Counted from the stretch's first letter, positions 1-8,457 are shown. The stretch is 64,000 nucleotides of DNA from Fictibacillus solisalsi (GCF_900103485.1 NZ_FNHW01000001.1:407418-471417); one strand, 5' to 3'. Translations and numbers: made by a program. Notes: generated by a model from the sequence alone, not told the origin.

Positions 1-1416
1 ATCAGCTTATCCATTTGTCAGGGTGAAACACTTGAATTAACAAATTTTTATCCAAACGAATATGACGCAATGAATCATCAGCTTCATGATCGATCGATTT
101 ATGGAAGAGCATTGGATAGCGGTAAAATGCTGTACCATACCTTTGAGGAAGAGACTGAAACCGTTTCAGCTTCGGGTCAGTCATTAAAAAGTATGTTGGT
201 TTTCCCATTGTACAGCAAAGGGACGGTGATTGGAGTCCTTGGCATTGGAAGCAAGGGCATCATCGAATATGATAAGTCAGATGGTTCTTTTCTTCAGCAG
301 CTTTCCGATCATTTTTCGGTCTGTCTGGAAAACGCCAGACTGTACAACGAGGTGTTAAACGCCAAAAAAGAATGGGAAGATACATTTTCAGCAGTGACTG
401 ATTTGATTTTCGTGCTCAACTTAAAGGGTGAAATTTTGAAGGTCAATGCATCTGCCAAAGACTATTTACAATTAAAAGATGCAGAGGAAACGGGGAGAAA
501 CATTCGATTTTTTCTCAATCATAATGAAATAAAAGTCCTTATGGAGGATTGTCTTCAAAAGAAAAAGGCTGCACTGCAAGAAATTCGACGAAAAGACGGA
601 CAAATATTTGAAAGTACTGTTTCTCCGGTGCTAAATGAAAAAAAACAAATGTATGGGTTGATCTTATATTTACGAAATGTTTCTGCAAAACGGAAAATGG
701 AAGCACAGCTTGTACAATCCGGCAAGCTTGCAGCAATCGGGGAGTTAGCGGCAGGTGTGGCCCACGAACTGAACAATCCGCTAACCGCTATCCTGGGGAA
801 TTCACAATTGTTGTTAAGAACAGCGAATAAAGATGAACCTTCATACCGGCTGTTAACCGACATCGTGAACTGTGGAAAAAGGAGCAAGAGTATTATTCAA
901 AATTTGTTAACATTCTCGAGACAGGATGAATATTTTTTTGAGGAATGTTCCCTTAACGAGGTGATTGATCAATATTTAAGCTTAATTGTGTACCAGATGG
1001 AGAAGCAAAATGTAAGAGTGGAGGTAGTAAAACAATCACCGCTTCCCAAAGTCAATGGAAATCAGCAGCAAATCGGCCAGATAATGATCAACTTATTACT
1101 CAATGCAAAGGATGCGCTAGAAAACAGAAACGAAAAAAATAAAAAGGTTACCATATCTACAGCCTCCTGTCTGGTAAAGGGAAAAGAGTGGATTTGCCTG
1201 TCGGTTACTGACAACGGGATAGGAATCAGTGATAAACAGATCCAGCAGATTTTCCATCCCTTTATCACCACAAAAAAGGCAGGGAAAGGCACAGGCCTGG
1301 GTTTATCTGTGAGCCTGGGAATTGCCCAGGCTCACGGGGGAACGATTGAGGTCAAAAGCGAAATGGGGCTGGGGAGTACATTTACCCTTTTCTTGCCTGC
1401 AATAACGGATGAATAG
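1..1416 (+). CDS. Sensor histidine kinase, GAF-PAS-HisKA-HATPase (5' end outside window)
   Basis: The reading frame is open to the left edge, so the start lies upstream; 471 residues are visible. The order is the end of a GAF domain (to about residue 115), a PAS domain (about 125-235), a HisKA dimerisation domain with the NtrB-like H-box AHELNNPL (phospho-acceptor His about residue 255 counted from the edge), and an HATPase domain with NAKDAL, DNGIGI and GTGLGL boxes. No membrane segment is visible, so the part seen is cytoplasmic. It sits 30 bp before an NtrC-type response regulator and should phosphorylate it. The signal is unknown. An internal ATG at position 70 exists, but the homologous-looking sequence continues upstream of it. 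Confidence 0.92.
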   Translation: MSLSICQGETLELTNFYPNEYDAMNHQLHDRSIYGRALDSGKMLYHTFEEETETVSASGQSLKSMLVFPLYSKGTVIGVLGIGSKGIIEYDKSDGSFLQQLSDHFSVCLENARLYNEVLNAKKEWEDTFSAVTDLIFVLNLKGEILKVNASAKDYLQLKDAEETGRNIRFFLNHNEIKVLMEDCLQKKKAALQEIRRKDGQIFESTVSPVLNEKKQMYGLILYLRNVSAKRKMEAQLVQSGKLAAIGELAAGVAHELNNPLTAILGNSQLLLRTANKDEPSYRLLTDIVNCGKRSKSIIQNLLTFSRQDEYFFEECSLNEVIDQYLSLIVYQMEKQNVRVEVVKQSPLPKVNGNQQQIGQIMINLLLNAKDALENRNEKNKKVTISTASCLVKGKEWICLSVTDNGIGISDKQIQQIFHPFITTKKAGKGTGLGLSVSLGIAQAHGGTIEVKSEMGLGSTFTLFLPAITDE

Positions 1417-1446
1417 ATCTGAATTGAGAGCTAAGGCGGGGATAGC

Positions 1447-2898
1447 ATGATTAATATTTTAATCATTGATGATGAACCGGAAGTAGGACATTTTTTATCG
1501 TATTTGTTATCCAGTAAAGGGTACACCGTTTCCCTTGGAGGGAGCGGTAAAGATTTTTATCAGTTAATCAGGGAGCGGGTCTATCATTTGGTTCTGCTGG
1601 ATATTCGACTGCCTGATGCCAATGGTCTCGATATTCTTAAAGAGCTCAAGAAAACATGTCCCGGGTGCAAGTCCATTGTAATGACTGGTTATAGTACCAT
1701 CAAAACAGCAGTGGATGCTATTAAATTGGGGGCAAATGATTATATTGAAAAGCCGTTTGAAGATATTGATGAATTGGAGTCTTTAATTGATCGCCTGCTT
1801 CATCATAACCAGAGCGTCAATGACAGTGAAATACATAGAATTGCAAAACAAACAGGGTTGGTTATTGGCTCCGGCAAGGAAATGCAGCATTTGATTATGC
1901 TTGCTTATAAAATTGCAAAGAAAAACATCAATGTGCTGATTGAGGGAGAGACAGGGACCGGTAAAGAGGTGCTTGCTCATTTTGTTCATCAAGCCAGTTT
2001 AAGATCCGACTATCCCTTTCTTGCCGTGAATTGCGGTTCGCTTTCAGAATCTCTTTTGGAGAGTGAGCTTTTTGGCCATGAGAAAGGGGCATTTACCGGA
2101 GCTATAAAAGAACGAAAGGGAATATTTGAAATTGCCAATAAAGGAACAATATTTTTGGATGAGATTGCAGAAGCCTCTTTATCTACCCAAGTAAAGCTGC
2201 TGCGAGTGCTTGAAACAGGAGAGTATATGAGAGTTGGTGATGAAGCTGTCAGGAGAACGAACACACGAATAGTAGCTGCATCTCACGTGGATCTTGCTGG
2301 TGCCGTGGAACAAAAGATGTTCAGAGAAGACCTGCTCTACCGGCTGGAGGTTGTAAAACTGACTATTCCTCCTCTTCGTGACCGTAAACAAGACATTCCA
2401 GAACTATTAGCCTATTTTCTTAAAAAACAGCAATCCCAGCTCCATTTTTCAGAAGAGGCGGAAAATCTATTACAGCACTATCAATGGCCAGGAAATATAC
2501 GAGAACTTGTGAACGTTGTAAAACGTGCAACCGCTTTGGCGGAAGGAGAAACCCGGATGATTACATCCGAATATCTACCGGATAAACTAAGAGCTGCCAG
2601 CTATGATAGGACGAGTTCCCGCGCCTCCATTATTCCTGCCTTAAGGAAATCAGAAAAGGATCTGCAATTTTACCTCGAGGACTGGGTCAAACATATTCAT
2701 CAATTATGGGCGGCTGAACAGGACGTAGGGCTTGATGAAATTATTCAACAAGTGAAAGAGTTGGAAGTTCGTATCGGCAGGGCATTTGTTACAAAGATGC
2801 TGAAAGAAACGATGGGAAATCGAAAGGAAGCGGCGGAACGGTTACAAATCACGACTCGTCAGCTCCGTTATTTTTTAAACGAAAAAAAGGGAGGCTAG
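1447..2898 (+). CDS. Sigma-54-dependent NtrC-family response regulator
   Basis: A 483-residue activator in three parts. The receiver domain (1-120) carries acidic DD residues at 8-9 and the phospho-acceptor Asp52 in LVLLDIRLPD. The AAA+ domain (about 140-380) carries Walker A GETGTGKE and the sigma-54 contact motif GAFTGA after ELFGHEKG. The C-terminal Fis-type helix-turn-helix is about 440-480 (GNRKEAAERLQITTRQLRYFL). The start ATG has a GGCGGGGA ribosome site and follows the kinase stop by 30 bp, so the two form an operon. It activates sigma-54 promoters by ATP hydrolysis. I found no clear -24/-12 element in the next genes, so its targets probably lie to the left of the window or elsewhere. 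Confidence 0.95.
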   Translation: MINILIIDDEPEVGHFLSYLLSSKGYTVSLGGSGKDFYQLIRERVYHLVLLDIRLPDANGLDILKELKKTCPGCKSIVMTGYSTIKTAVDAIKLGANDYIEKPFEDIDELESLIDRLLHHNQSVNDSEIHRIAKQTGLVIGSGKEMQHLIMLAYKIAKKNINVLIEGETGTGKEVLAHFVHQASLRSDYPFLAVNCGSLSESLLESELFGHEKGAFTGAIKERKGIFEIANKGTIFLDEIAEASLSTQVKLLRVLETGEYMRVGDEAVRRTNTRIVAASHVDLAGAVEQKMFREDLLYRLEVVKLTIPPLRDRKQDIPELLAYFLKKQQSQLHFSEEAENLLQHYQWPGNIRELVNVVKRATALAEGETRMITSEYLPDKLRAASYDRTSSRASIIPALRKSEKDLQFYLEDWVKHIHQLWAAEQDVGLDEIIQQVKELEVRIGRAFVTKMLKETMGNRKEAAERLQITTRQLRYFLNEKKGG

Positions 2899-2923
2899 CT
2901 CTCTTTGAGCTCAGCCCCCTTTT
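2885..2923. terminator. Bidirectional intrinsic terminator
   Basis: AAAAGGG and GGCT-AGCTC pair with GAGCT-AGCC and CCCTTTT around a short loop, with two single-base bulges. It overlaps the end of the response regulator gene and faces the stop of the convergent alcohol dehydrogenase gene, so it can serve both. Confidence 0.7.
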
Positions 2924-2938
2924 GGCTTTTCGGCCGTT

Positions 2939-3949
2939 CTACATGGTCAGTACATATCGTCCGTTGATTTCTCCTTTTTCCATCTTGTCAAAAATTTCAT
3001 TAATCTGGTTGATCGATGCTGTTTCAATATTCGTTTTAACTTTTCCTTGGGCAGCAAATGCAAGAGCTTCCTGCATGTCTTTTCGGGTTCCAACTATGGA
3101 GCCTTTGACTGAGACTCCGTTTAAAACAGTATCAAAAATCGGGATGGGCAGTTCATCGGCAGGTAGTCCAACAACAACCACCGTGCCGCCGCGTTTTACA
3201 GAATGATAGGCTTGTTCGAAAGCTATTCTTGAAACAGCCACACTGATGGCGGCTTGAACACCGCTGGTTTTCTCTTTAATGACTTGGACAGGGTCGTTAT
3301 TTCTACCATTAACTGTTAGATCAGCGCCTAGTCTTTTAGCAAGTTCCAGCTTTTCGTCCTGGATATCCACTGCTATCACATTGAATCCCATTGCCTTTGC
3401 ATATTGCAAAGCAACATGGCCGAGTCCTCCGATTCCATAAATGGCTACCCAGTCACCAGGTCTTGCTTCGGAAACTTTTAATGCTTTGTACGTAGTCACA
3501 CCTGCACAAAGAATCGGGGCGATTTGCACAGGGTCAACGTTTGGAGGGATTTTTGCGACATAGCCGGCAGGTGCTTTGCAGTACTCGGCATATCCGCCAT
3601 CCACCGAATATCCGCCGTTCAGTTGGTCGGGACAGAGTGTCTCCCTGCCGGTTAAACAATATTCACACTCTCCGCAAGCAGAATACAACCATGGAATCCC
3701 TACACGGTCACCAACTTTTACAGAAGTAACTCCTTCTGCAATTTCTTCTACAATTCCGACCCCTTCGTGTCCGGGAATGAGGGGGAGCTTTGGCTTGACC
3801 GGCCAATCGCCATGGGCGGCATGGAGATCGGTATGGCAGACGCCGCAAGCTTCAATTCTGACAAGCACTTCCCCAAATTCCAACTTCGGTTTTGGAACAT
3901 CCTTAATTTCCAACTTGTTTTTAAAGTCATTAACAACAGCTGCTTTCAC
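2939..3949 (-). CDS. adhP: Zinc-dependent alcohol dehydrogenase, AdhP/AdhA type
   Basis: A 336-residue medium-chain dehydrogenase that oxidises primary alcohols or reduces aldehydes with NAD(H). Catalytic zinc ligands are visible as Cys38 (GVCHTDLH), His61 and Glu62 (PGHEGVG). The structural zinc site is Cys92, Cys95, Cys98 and Cys106 (CGECEYC...LC). The nucleotide fold follows with GIGGLGH near residue 172 and an acidic Asp at the end of the second strand (VIAVDIQ), which favours NAD over NADP. It starts at GTG, eight bases after AAAGGAGGAA. It is monocistronic between two terminator regions. The exact substrate cannot be told from sequence. Confidence 0.93.
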   Translation of the reverse strand: MKAAVVNDFKNKLEIKDVPKPKLEFGEVLVRIEACGVCHTDLHAAHGDWPVKPKLPLIPGHEGVGIVEEIAEGVTSVKVGDRVGIPWLYSACGECEYCLTGRETLCPDQLNGGYSVDGGYAEYCKAPAGYVAKIPPNVDPVQIAPILCAGVTTYKALKVSEARPGDWVAIYGIGGLGHVALQYAKAMGFNVIAVDIQDEKLELAKRLGADLTVNGRNNDPVQVIKEKTSGVQAAISVAVSRIAFEQAYHSVKRGGTVVVVGLPADELPIPIFDTVLNGVSVKGSIVGTRKDMQEALAFAAQGKVKTNIETASINQINEIFDKMEKGEINGRYVLTM

Positions 3950-4163
3950 ACGAGTTCCTCCTTTTATGAATAGACTTCATTTCTTACTAGTGCAAGATTT
4001 GTGCCAACTCTATTTATCGTAAAACCGCTTACAAAAACGTCAATGGCCTTCAGGGTGTGCCGATTTTTTGGCATATTCACACAAAAAAACGGAAAAGAAG
4101 GCCGAGTGGTCGTCCGTAGCATTATATAAATATGGGTAATTTTACCTGTTTAGGTAATGTGAG

Positions 4164-4189
4164 GTTGTAAGGGACAAACGGCAGGGTAT
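4164..4189 (+). promoter_or_regulatory. Putative sigma-B-type promoter of the peptidoglycan-binding protein gene
   Basis: GTTGTA (4164-4169), a 14-base spacer, then GGGTAT (4184-4189). The -10 matches the sigma-B consensus exactly and the -35 differs from GTTTAA at two bases. It lies about 50 bp before the start codon at 4241. The rest of the 3950-4240 gap holds AT-rich sequence and no convincing gene. Confidence 0.4.
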
Positions 4190-4240
4190 AGATTAACATT
4201 GTGTGTTTTTTACAAAAACATGTAAGGGGGCCATCGTTTT

Positions 4241-4798
4241 ATGAGTTTGAAGAAGTCTGTTATCTGCTTGACCGCTGCAGGGTTTCTGGCCGTTACACCT
4301 TTGTTTCCAACTCAATCGCATGCTGGATCACAAGTGAAATCACAACAATCTAGCACACCTGAACCGTATCCGGGACATGTCATTAAGTATGGGGATCGGG
4401 GTTCGGATGTGAAGAAGGTCCAACAACAGTTAACAAGAAATTTGATTCCGACCACAGCCGATGGAATCTTTGGAAAAAAAACGCTCGAAAATGTCAAGCT
4501 GTTTCAGCACTATCGTTTCTTGACTGAGGATGGAATCGTCGGGCCGACCACCTGGAATACCTTGTATCAAACGAGTTTGCCGTATCCTGGGCATGTCACC
4601 AAAATAGGTGACAAAGGCGAGAATGTGGTCAACATTCAAAAACGATTAAAAGCCGTCGTAGGCAATGTTACTGTGGACGGGGATTTTGGTCCGAAAACCG
4701 AAGCCAAAGTCAAAGAATTTCAAAAGAAAATGCATCTTCAGGTTGATGGCATCGTTGGCCGGGAAACGTGGGAAGTGCTTTTTAACTATCAGGAATAG
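4241..4798 (+). CDS. Secreted protein with two peptidoglycan-binding (PGBD) repeats
   Basis: A 185-residue protein with a signal peptide (KK, then a hydrophobic stretch to about residue 24, cleavage near SHA) followed by two copies of the PG_binding_1 fold. Repeat 1 is about 45-110 and repeat 2 about 113-183. Both begin YPGHV and contain the family pattern G-D-G-V---QxxL---DGxFGxxTxxxVxxFQ---DGIVGxxTW. There is no catalytic domain, so it probably only binds the cell wall. RBS GTAAGGGGG precedes the ATG. It is a single-gene unit ended by a terminator. Confidence 0.9.
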   Translation: MSLKKSVICLTAAGFLAVTPLFPTQSHAGSQVKSQQSSTPEPYPGHVIKYGDRGSDVKKVQQQLTRNLIPTTADGIFGKKTLENVKLFQHYRFLTEDGIVGPTTWNTLYQTSLPYPGHVTKIGDKGENVVNIQKRLKAVVGNVTVDGDFGPKTEAKVKEFQKKMHLQVDGIVGRETWEVLFNYQE

Positions 4799-4805
4799 GA
4801 ATGTC

Positions 4806-4842
4806 AAACAGGGAAAGCAGCCTTCTGTTTCCCCTGTTTTTT
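4806..4842 (+). terminator. Intrinsic terminator after the PGBD gene
   Basis: The arms AAACAGGGAAAGCAG and CTGTTTCCCCTGTTT pair with small bulges around CCTT and run into T residues. Confidence 0.75.
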
Positions 4843-4921
4843 ATGCTTTTTTTACGGAGGATATTCTGTTGTTCTGTAGAAAGATGTTTTTTGAGAGTGA
4901 TAAAACGAGAAGGGGGAGCAC

Positions 4922-5392
4922 ATGAAAATTTTATTTCAATATAACTGGCAGGTCCGGGAAGATTGGTATTCGTGGTGTGAAGACGTACCACTTGAAGAGC
5001 TTCTGAAGGAACGGACAGGAGGTGTAGGAGGGATTCTTCATACTCTGTTCCATATTGCGGATGTGGAATGGAGCTGGATAAGGGGCATGCAGGGGAAACC
5101 TGACTTTCAGGAAAGCTTTGATGGGTATCGCTCCCTGGAAAAGGTCAGGATGCTCGACGCCAAGTTTAAACCGGAAGTTCAGACCTTTGTGAACGCATGG
5201 AACGATAGCATGGAGCACCAAATTATGGAGGAGCATGGAAGCGTCCGGTTTACACATGGTGAGATTATGAGGCATATGATTGCCCATGAAATTCATCATA
5301 TCGGTCAACTGTCTGTTTGGGCGAGGGAAATAGGAAGAGAACCGGTCACAGCCAATTTAATTCGCCGGGGGCTGGGAGTCAATGTTGGTTAA
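4922..5392 (+). CDS. DinB-family protein
   Basis: A 156-residue four-helix-bundle protein of the DinB/YfiT superfamily. Metal-site histidines are visible in LHTLFHIADVEW (about residues 42-46) and in HEIHHIGQ (about 124-128), which is the usual three-His arrangement. It is probably a metal-dependent transferase or hydrolase using a thiol cofactor, but the substrate is unknown. RBS AAGGGGG is placed six bases before the ATG. It stands alone, with its own terminator directly behind the stop. A second DinB protein occurs at 17.6 kb. Confidence 0.87.
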   Translation: MKILFQYNWQVREDWYSWCEDVPLEELLKERTGGVGGILHTLFHIADVEWSWIRGMQGKPDFQESFDGYRSLEKVRMLDAKFKPEVQTFVNAWNDSMEHQIMEEHGSVRFTHGEIMRHMIAHEIHHIGQLSVWAREIGREPVTANLIRRGLGVNVG

Positions 5393-5393
5393 T

Positions 5394-5420
5394 AAAAAAG
5401 CTGGGAAACCAGCTTTTTTA
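5394..5420 (+). terminator. Intrinsic terminator after dinB-like gene
   Basis: AAAAAGCTGG and CCAGCTTTTT form a perfect 10-bp stem with a GAAA loop and a T tail. Confidence 0.85.
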
Positions 5421-5436
5421 TTTTTTAGTAATTTAC

Positions 5437-5457
5437 TATAATGAGGACATATGTCCT
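5437..5457 (+). promoter_or_regulatory. -10 element with overlapping 14-bp palindromic operator
   Basis: TATAAT (5437-5442) is followed at once by the perfect palindrome AGGACATATGTCCT (5444-5457). The palindrome lies at the expected transcription start of the DMT-Crp-DMT-HAD operon, a position suited to repression. The Crp/Fnr regulator encoded in the same operon is the obvious candidate to bind it. No good -35 is visible. Confidence 0.55.
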
Positions 5458-5518
5458 TTCCTTTGCTTATGCTTTTCCTTGATAATGAGTAATGGAAATG
5501 AAAAAAGGGAGAGATAGG

Positions 5519-5944
5519 ATGAAAGGGTTTTTATTTGCACTCTTGGGCGGATTTTTTATCACCCTGCAGGGGGTGGCGAACTCCAGAATCAGCCAGGATA
5601 TCGGCACCTGGCAGGCCACGACATTGACGCAGGGTACAGGTTTTGTGGCAGCTTTTCTCTTGATGCTGGCGTTCCGGGATGATACATGGAAGCAGTTTCG
5701 CCGGGTAAAGCCCCTTTATCTGGCAGGAGGATCATTTGCAGCGATCGTTATTTTCAGTAATGTGACGGCGATCCATTTGATCGGCGTGACCGTATCGATC
5801 TCAGCACTCCTCATTGCCCAATTGAGTATTGCATTTTTGACGGACAGCTTTGGATGGTTCGGTGTAACCAAACAACGGATGAAGCTGCCTCAGTTTATCG
5901 GCATCAGCATGATGATTGCCGGTGTACTTATTCTGAGTTTTTAG
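5519..5944 (+). CDS. DMT-family transporter, YdcZ/DUF606 type (first of two)
   Basis: A 141-residue membrane protein with about five hydrophobic helices, the half-size length typical of the YdcZ family. I chose the ATG at 5519 because AAAGGGAGAG lies at correct spacing; an in-frame ATG at 5492 has no ribosome site. It is the first gene of an operon with a Crp/Fnr regulator and a second YdcZ protein (6686). Such half-size proteins often work as pairs, so the two may form one heteromeric carrier. The substrate is unknown; the family is usually described as putative small-molecule transporters. Confidence 0.85.
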   Translation: MKGFLFALLGGFFITLQGVANSRISQDIGTWQATTLTQGTGFVAAFLLMLAFRDDTWKQFRRVKPLYLAGGSFAAIVIFSNVTAIHLIGVTVSISALLIAQLSIAFLTDSFGWFGVTKQRMKLPQFIGISMMIAGVLILSF

Positions 5945-5971
5945 GGGAATCAGCAAATGGAGGGTGAGAAT

Positions 5972-6670
5972 ATGGAGACGGCGAAGGACTCGGCAAGGAT
6001 TACAGCCTATTTGCGCTCTAACGGAATCGAATCGCTATTCAATACCAGCCTGCAGGCGCATTTGACGCTCTGCATGTTTGAACAGGGTGAAAAGATTTGT
6101 GTCCAGGGCGAACCCTTAGCCTACCTGTATGTTCTGGTTGAGGGAAAAGTAAAAGTATATACAACTTCGCCGGAAGGGAAGACGTTGATCCTTTCGTTTA
6201 AAAACCCGTTGGAACTGATTGGTGATATTGAATATGTACGAGGAACAGAGACGGTCAATACGGTAGAGGCCGTATCGCAGGTGACCATGATTGGTGTTCG
6301 TCACGGCTGGCTGAAAAAATATGGAAGCGACGACCCGGCGTTTTTAAATTTTTTACTGAAAATTATCACCAATAAATTCTATATTAAATCCAATACTTTG
6401 CGGTTTAACCTGCTGTATCCAGTGGAAGTCCGGCTGGCAAGCTATCTGCTGTCTGTTTCGTTTGATGCATCGGATGGATTATTAAACGGAAGGCACAGTA
6501 CAGCGAGTCTGAAGGATGCCGCCAATCTGATTGGAACGAGCTATCGCCACCTGAACCGGGTGATTCAGCAGCTGTGTGCAGAAGGGCTGATTGAACGGTA
6601 TAGCGGGGGAATTCTTGTGAAGGACCATGAAGGATTGAAGAAACTGGCGAATGATAATATTTACGAGTAG
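5972..6670 (+). CDS. yeiL: Crp/Fnr-family transcriptional regulator, YeiL-like
   Basis: A 232-residue regulator with an N-terminal cyclic-nucleotide-binding fold (about 20-135; the roll GEKICVQGEPLAYLYVLVEGKVKVY is typical), a long dimer helix, and a C-terminal winged helix (about 165-220) with the recognition region LIGTSYRHLNRVIQQL. No cysteine cluster for an Fe-S centre is apparent. The start at 5972 has GGAGGGTGAG in front; the upstream in-frame ATG at 5957 does not. It lies between two YdcZ transporter genes and probably controls them, perhaps through the palindrome at 5444. Confidence 0.85.
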   Translation: METAKDSARITAYLRSNGIESLFNTSLQAHLTLCMFEQGEKICVQGEPLAYLYVLVEGKVKVYTTSPEGKTLILSFKNPLELIGDIEYVRGTETVNTVEAVSQVTMIGVRHGWLKKYGSDDPAFLNFLLKIITNKFYIKSNTLRFNLLYPVEVRLASYLLSVSFDASDGLLNGRHSTASLKDAANLIGTSYRHLNRVIQQLCAEGLIERYSGGILVKDHEGLKKLANDNIYE

Positions 6671-6685
6671 AGGAGTAGGTGTTTT

Positions 6686-7153
6686 ATGCTTTTGGGAATT
6701 CTTTTGGCACTGATTGCGGGTTCGCTGGTTGGGATGCAGAATATATTTAACAGCAAAGTGAACGAGCATGCGAACTCCTGGGCAACAACAACATTGGTGC
6801 TGTTCCTTGGCTTTCTTGCTTCCCTGTCACTTGGATTTGTGTTTGAGGGCAGTAGAATCCTTGCTTTTCATCCGATGCAAACGTGGTATTGGTTCAGCGG
6901 CCTGATCGGTGTAGGGGTGGTAACGTGTGTGGTCCAGAGCATGAAGAGGCTTCGGCCAACTGTCGCCATTTCGATAGTTATGGCCTCTCAGCTGGGATTT
7001 GCTCTTCTGATGGATACGTACGGGTTTTTAGGTCTGAAACCTGTGCCTTTTACATTTAAACAGTTGATAGGTGTGCTGATCATCATTGGAGGAATCGTTT
7101 TATTTAAATCGAACAGCAGAGAAGAAAACCAGCAAAAGGAGATGGCCTCATGA
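6686..7153 (+). CDS. DMT-family transporter, YdcZ/DUF606 type (second of two)
   Basis: A 155-residue protein with about five membrane helices, related in design to the gene at 5519: both start with an LLAL-G-G--QN/NS--- helix and end with a VLIIIGGIVLF-type helix. The short C-terminal tail is charged. It follows the Crp regulator by 15 bp and overlaps the next gene by four bases (ATGA), so translation is likely coupled. It is likely the partner of the first YdcZ protein. The substrate is unknown. Confidence 0.85.
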   Translation: MLLGILLALIAGSLVGMQNIFNSKVNEHANSWATTTLVLFLGFLASLSLGFVFEGSRILAFHPMQTWYWFSGLIGVGVVTCVVQSMKRLRPTVAISIVMASQLGFALLMDTYGFLGLKPVPFTFKQLIGVLIIIGGIVLFKSNSREENQQKEMAS

Positions 7154-7857
7154 AAACCTACAAATCGCTGTTATTTGATGCAGATGATACCCTTTTGGAC
7201 TTTAAAGCAACAGAAAGAGCGGCATTGCGCATGCTGTTCGAACAAGAAAAGCTTCCTTTTTCGGATGAAATGGAAACTCATTACAGTGAGCTTAACAGAA
7301 GTTTATGGAAGGCCTATGAAGAAGGAAAAATCGAGCGGTCTGAACTTCTGAACACCCGCTTTGCGCTTTTTATGAAAGAGTACGGCCATGAAGCCGACGG
7401 CGTTTCCATGGAAAAAAGCTACCGTGCCTTCCTGGATGAAGGATTTCACCTTATAGACGGGGCGATTGAATTAATCACCGAGCTAAAGGATCACTTTCAT
7501 GTTTACATCGTAACGAACGGTGTTTCGAAAACGCAGGATAAACGGCTGCGCGGATCAGGCTTGCACGGATTGTTCAAAGGGGTTTTTGTTTCGGAAGACA
7601 CCGGGTATCAAAAGCCAATGAAGGAGTACTTTGATTATGTGTTTAAACGAGTTCCGGGACTATTACCCAAAGAAACCCTGATCATTGGGGATTCTCTGTA
7701 TTCCGATATTAAAGGCGGCCAGCTGGCGGGTTTGGACACATGCTGGTTTAATCCTGAAGGCAAACCGAACGATTCGGGAATCGTGCCCACATATGAAATT
7801 AGAAAGTTGGACGAGTTGTATTCCATCTTGAAAAGGGAACAGGAAGAGAAACTTTAA
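7150..7857 (+). CDS. yfnB: HAD-superfamily nucleotidase, YjjG/YfnB type
   Basis: A 235-residue HAD hydrolase. Motif I is FDADDTLLDF (nucleophile Asp near residue 10), motif II is VTNG (about 118), motif III is the Lys in YQKPMKEYF, and motif IV is GDSLYSDIKGG. The alpha-helical cap between motifs I and II and the overall sequence fit the YjjG/YfnB group, whose E. coli member removes phosphate from non-canonical pyrimidine nucleotides. It is the last gene of the DMT-Crp-DMT operon and overlaps the preceding gene by four bases, which hints that the operon deals with nucleosides or related compounds. Confidence 0.88.
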   Translation: MKTYKSLLFDADDTLLDFKATERAALRMLFEQEKLPFSDEMETHYSELNRSLWKAYEEGKIERSELLNTRFALFMKEYGHEADGVSMEKSYRAFLDEGFHLIDGAIELITELKDHFHVYIVTNGVSKTQDKRLRGSGLHGLFKGVFVSEDTGYQKPMKEYFDYVFKRVPGLLPKETLIIGDSLYSDIKGGQLAGLDTCWFNPEGKPNDSGIVPTYEIRKLDELYSILKREQEEKL

Positions 7858-7875
7858 ATAAAGTTTCTTTTTTTG
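7847..7875 (+). terminator. Intrinsic terminator overlapping the yfnB stop
   Basis: AGAAACTTT and AAAGTTTCT form a 9-bp stem that includes the stop codon, followed by seven T. Confidence 0.85.
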
Positions 7876-7892
7876 TACCAAATTTCTATAAA

Positions 7893-7919
7893 TGAAACTT
7901 ATCCTTGAGCGATTACGTA
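7893..7919 (+). promoter_or_regulatory. Putative ECF-sigma promoter of the DUF6376 lipoprotein gene
   Basis: TGAAAC (7893-7898) and CGTA (7916-7919) are separated by 17 bases. The elements match the Bacillus sigma-W type, where the usual spacer is 16. It lies 40 bp before a lipoprotein gene, a common kind of target for envelope-stress sigma factors. Confidence 0.35.
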
Positions 7920-7958
7920 AGGATACTGTAAGGATGAAACCAGCCAAGGAGGAAGAGT

Positions 7959-8402
7959 ATGCTTTTAAAAAGGATCGTTCTGCTTGCAGGATTACTTGCC
8001 CTTACTGGGTGTTCAGCCGTTACAGATACAGCCAACACGGTTAATTATGTAAAAGAAGCCAAAGAATTTGCAGGGGAAGTCTCCACCTTCAGCAGTGAGA
8101 CGACAGATCTTGTCAAGCAGGCAGTGAATGATGAAAGTAAACAAAAAGAATTGGAAAGCAAGTTGAAACAGATGAAATCTGACGTTCAGGAATTTACCGG
8201 TTTGACACCTCCAGATAACCTGCAGGAGCTGCATGGACAGATGGAGTCTAAAGCCCAGTCACTGGAAGATGGGATTGATTTGTACGTGAAAAACATCAGA
8301 GAAGGAAAGCTGGATACTTCGTTTATCGAAGACCATCCCCTCATGAAACAGGTGAGCGACATCAACCAAATTTATCAGGACATCAAGAGTTTGGGAAATT
8401 AA
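7959..8402 (+). CDS. DUF6376-family lipoprotein
   Basis: A 147-residue lipoprotein: positively charged start, hydrophobic stretch, and lipobox LTGC with the lipidated Cys near residue 18. The mature part is charged and mostly helical (repeating E/K/Q with hydrophobic spacing over about 30-100), so it probably forms a coiled bundle on the outer face of the membrane. It resembles the DUF6376 family of Bacillus proteins of unknown function. RBS AAGGAGGAAGAG. It is monocistronic with its own terminator. Confidence 0.8.
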   Translation: MLLKRIVLLAGLLALTGCSAVTDTANTVNYVKEAKEFAGEVSTFSSETTDLVKQAVNDESKQKELESKLKQMKSDVQEFTGLTPPDNLQELHGQMESKAQSLEDGIDLYVKNIREGKLDTSFIEDHPLMKQVSDINQIYQDIKSLGN

Positions 8403-8412
8403 ATGAAAAAGG

Positions 8413-8447
8413 AAAAGCCTGCAGGCATCGTTAATGCTTGCAGGCTT
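8413..8447. terminator. Bidirectional hairpin between the lipoprotein gene and yozQ-like gene
   Basis: AAGCCTGCAGGCAT and ATGCTTGCAGGCTT pair over 14 positions with one G-T. The T stretch is better on the minus strand (CTTTTCC), so it mainly ends the convergent yozQ-like transcript. Confidence 0.7.
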
Positions 8448-8457
8448 ATGTCGTTTC

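Noticed and set aside
555-887. Minus-strand frame inside the sensor kinase gene
   Set aside because: Shadow frame of a clear kinase; no ribosome site. The same reasoning removes the long antisense frames at 10338, 25861, 36817 and 42088.
3950-4240. c-di-AMP (ydaO) riboswitch before the cell-wall-binding protein gene
   Set aside because: Such genes are common targets, but I could not find the conserved core sequences.
1447-4240. Sigma-54 (-24/-12) promoter near the NtrC-type regulator
   Set aside because: No GG-N10-GC pair with fitting context was found in the neighbouring control regions.
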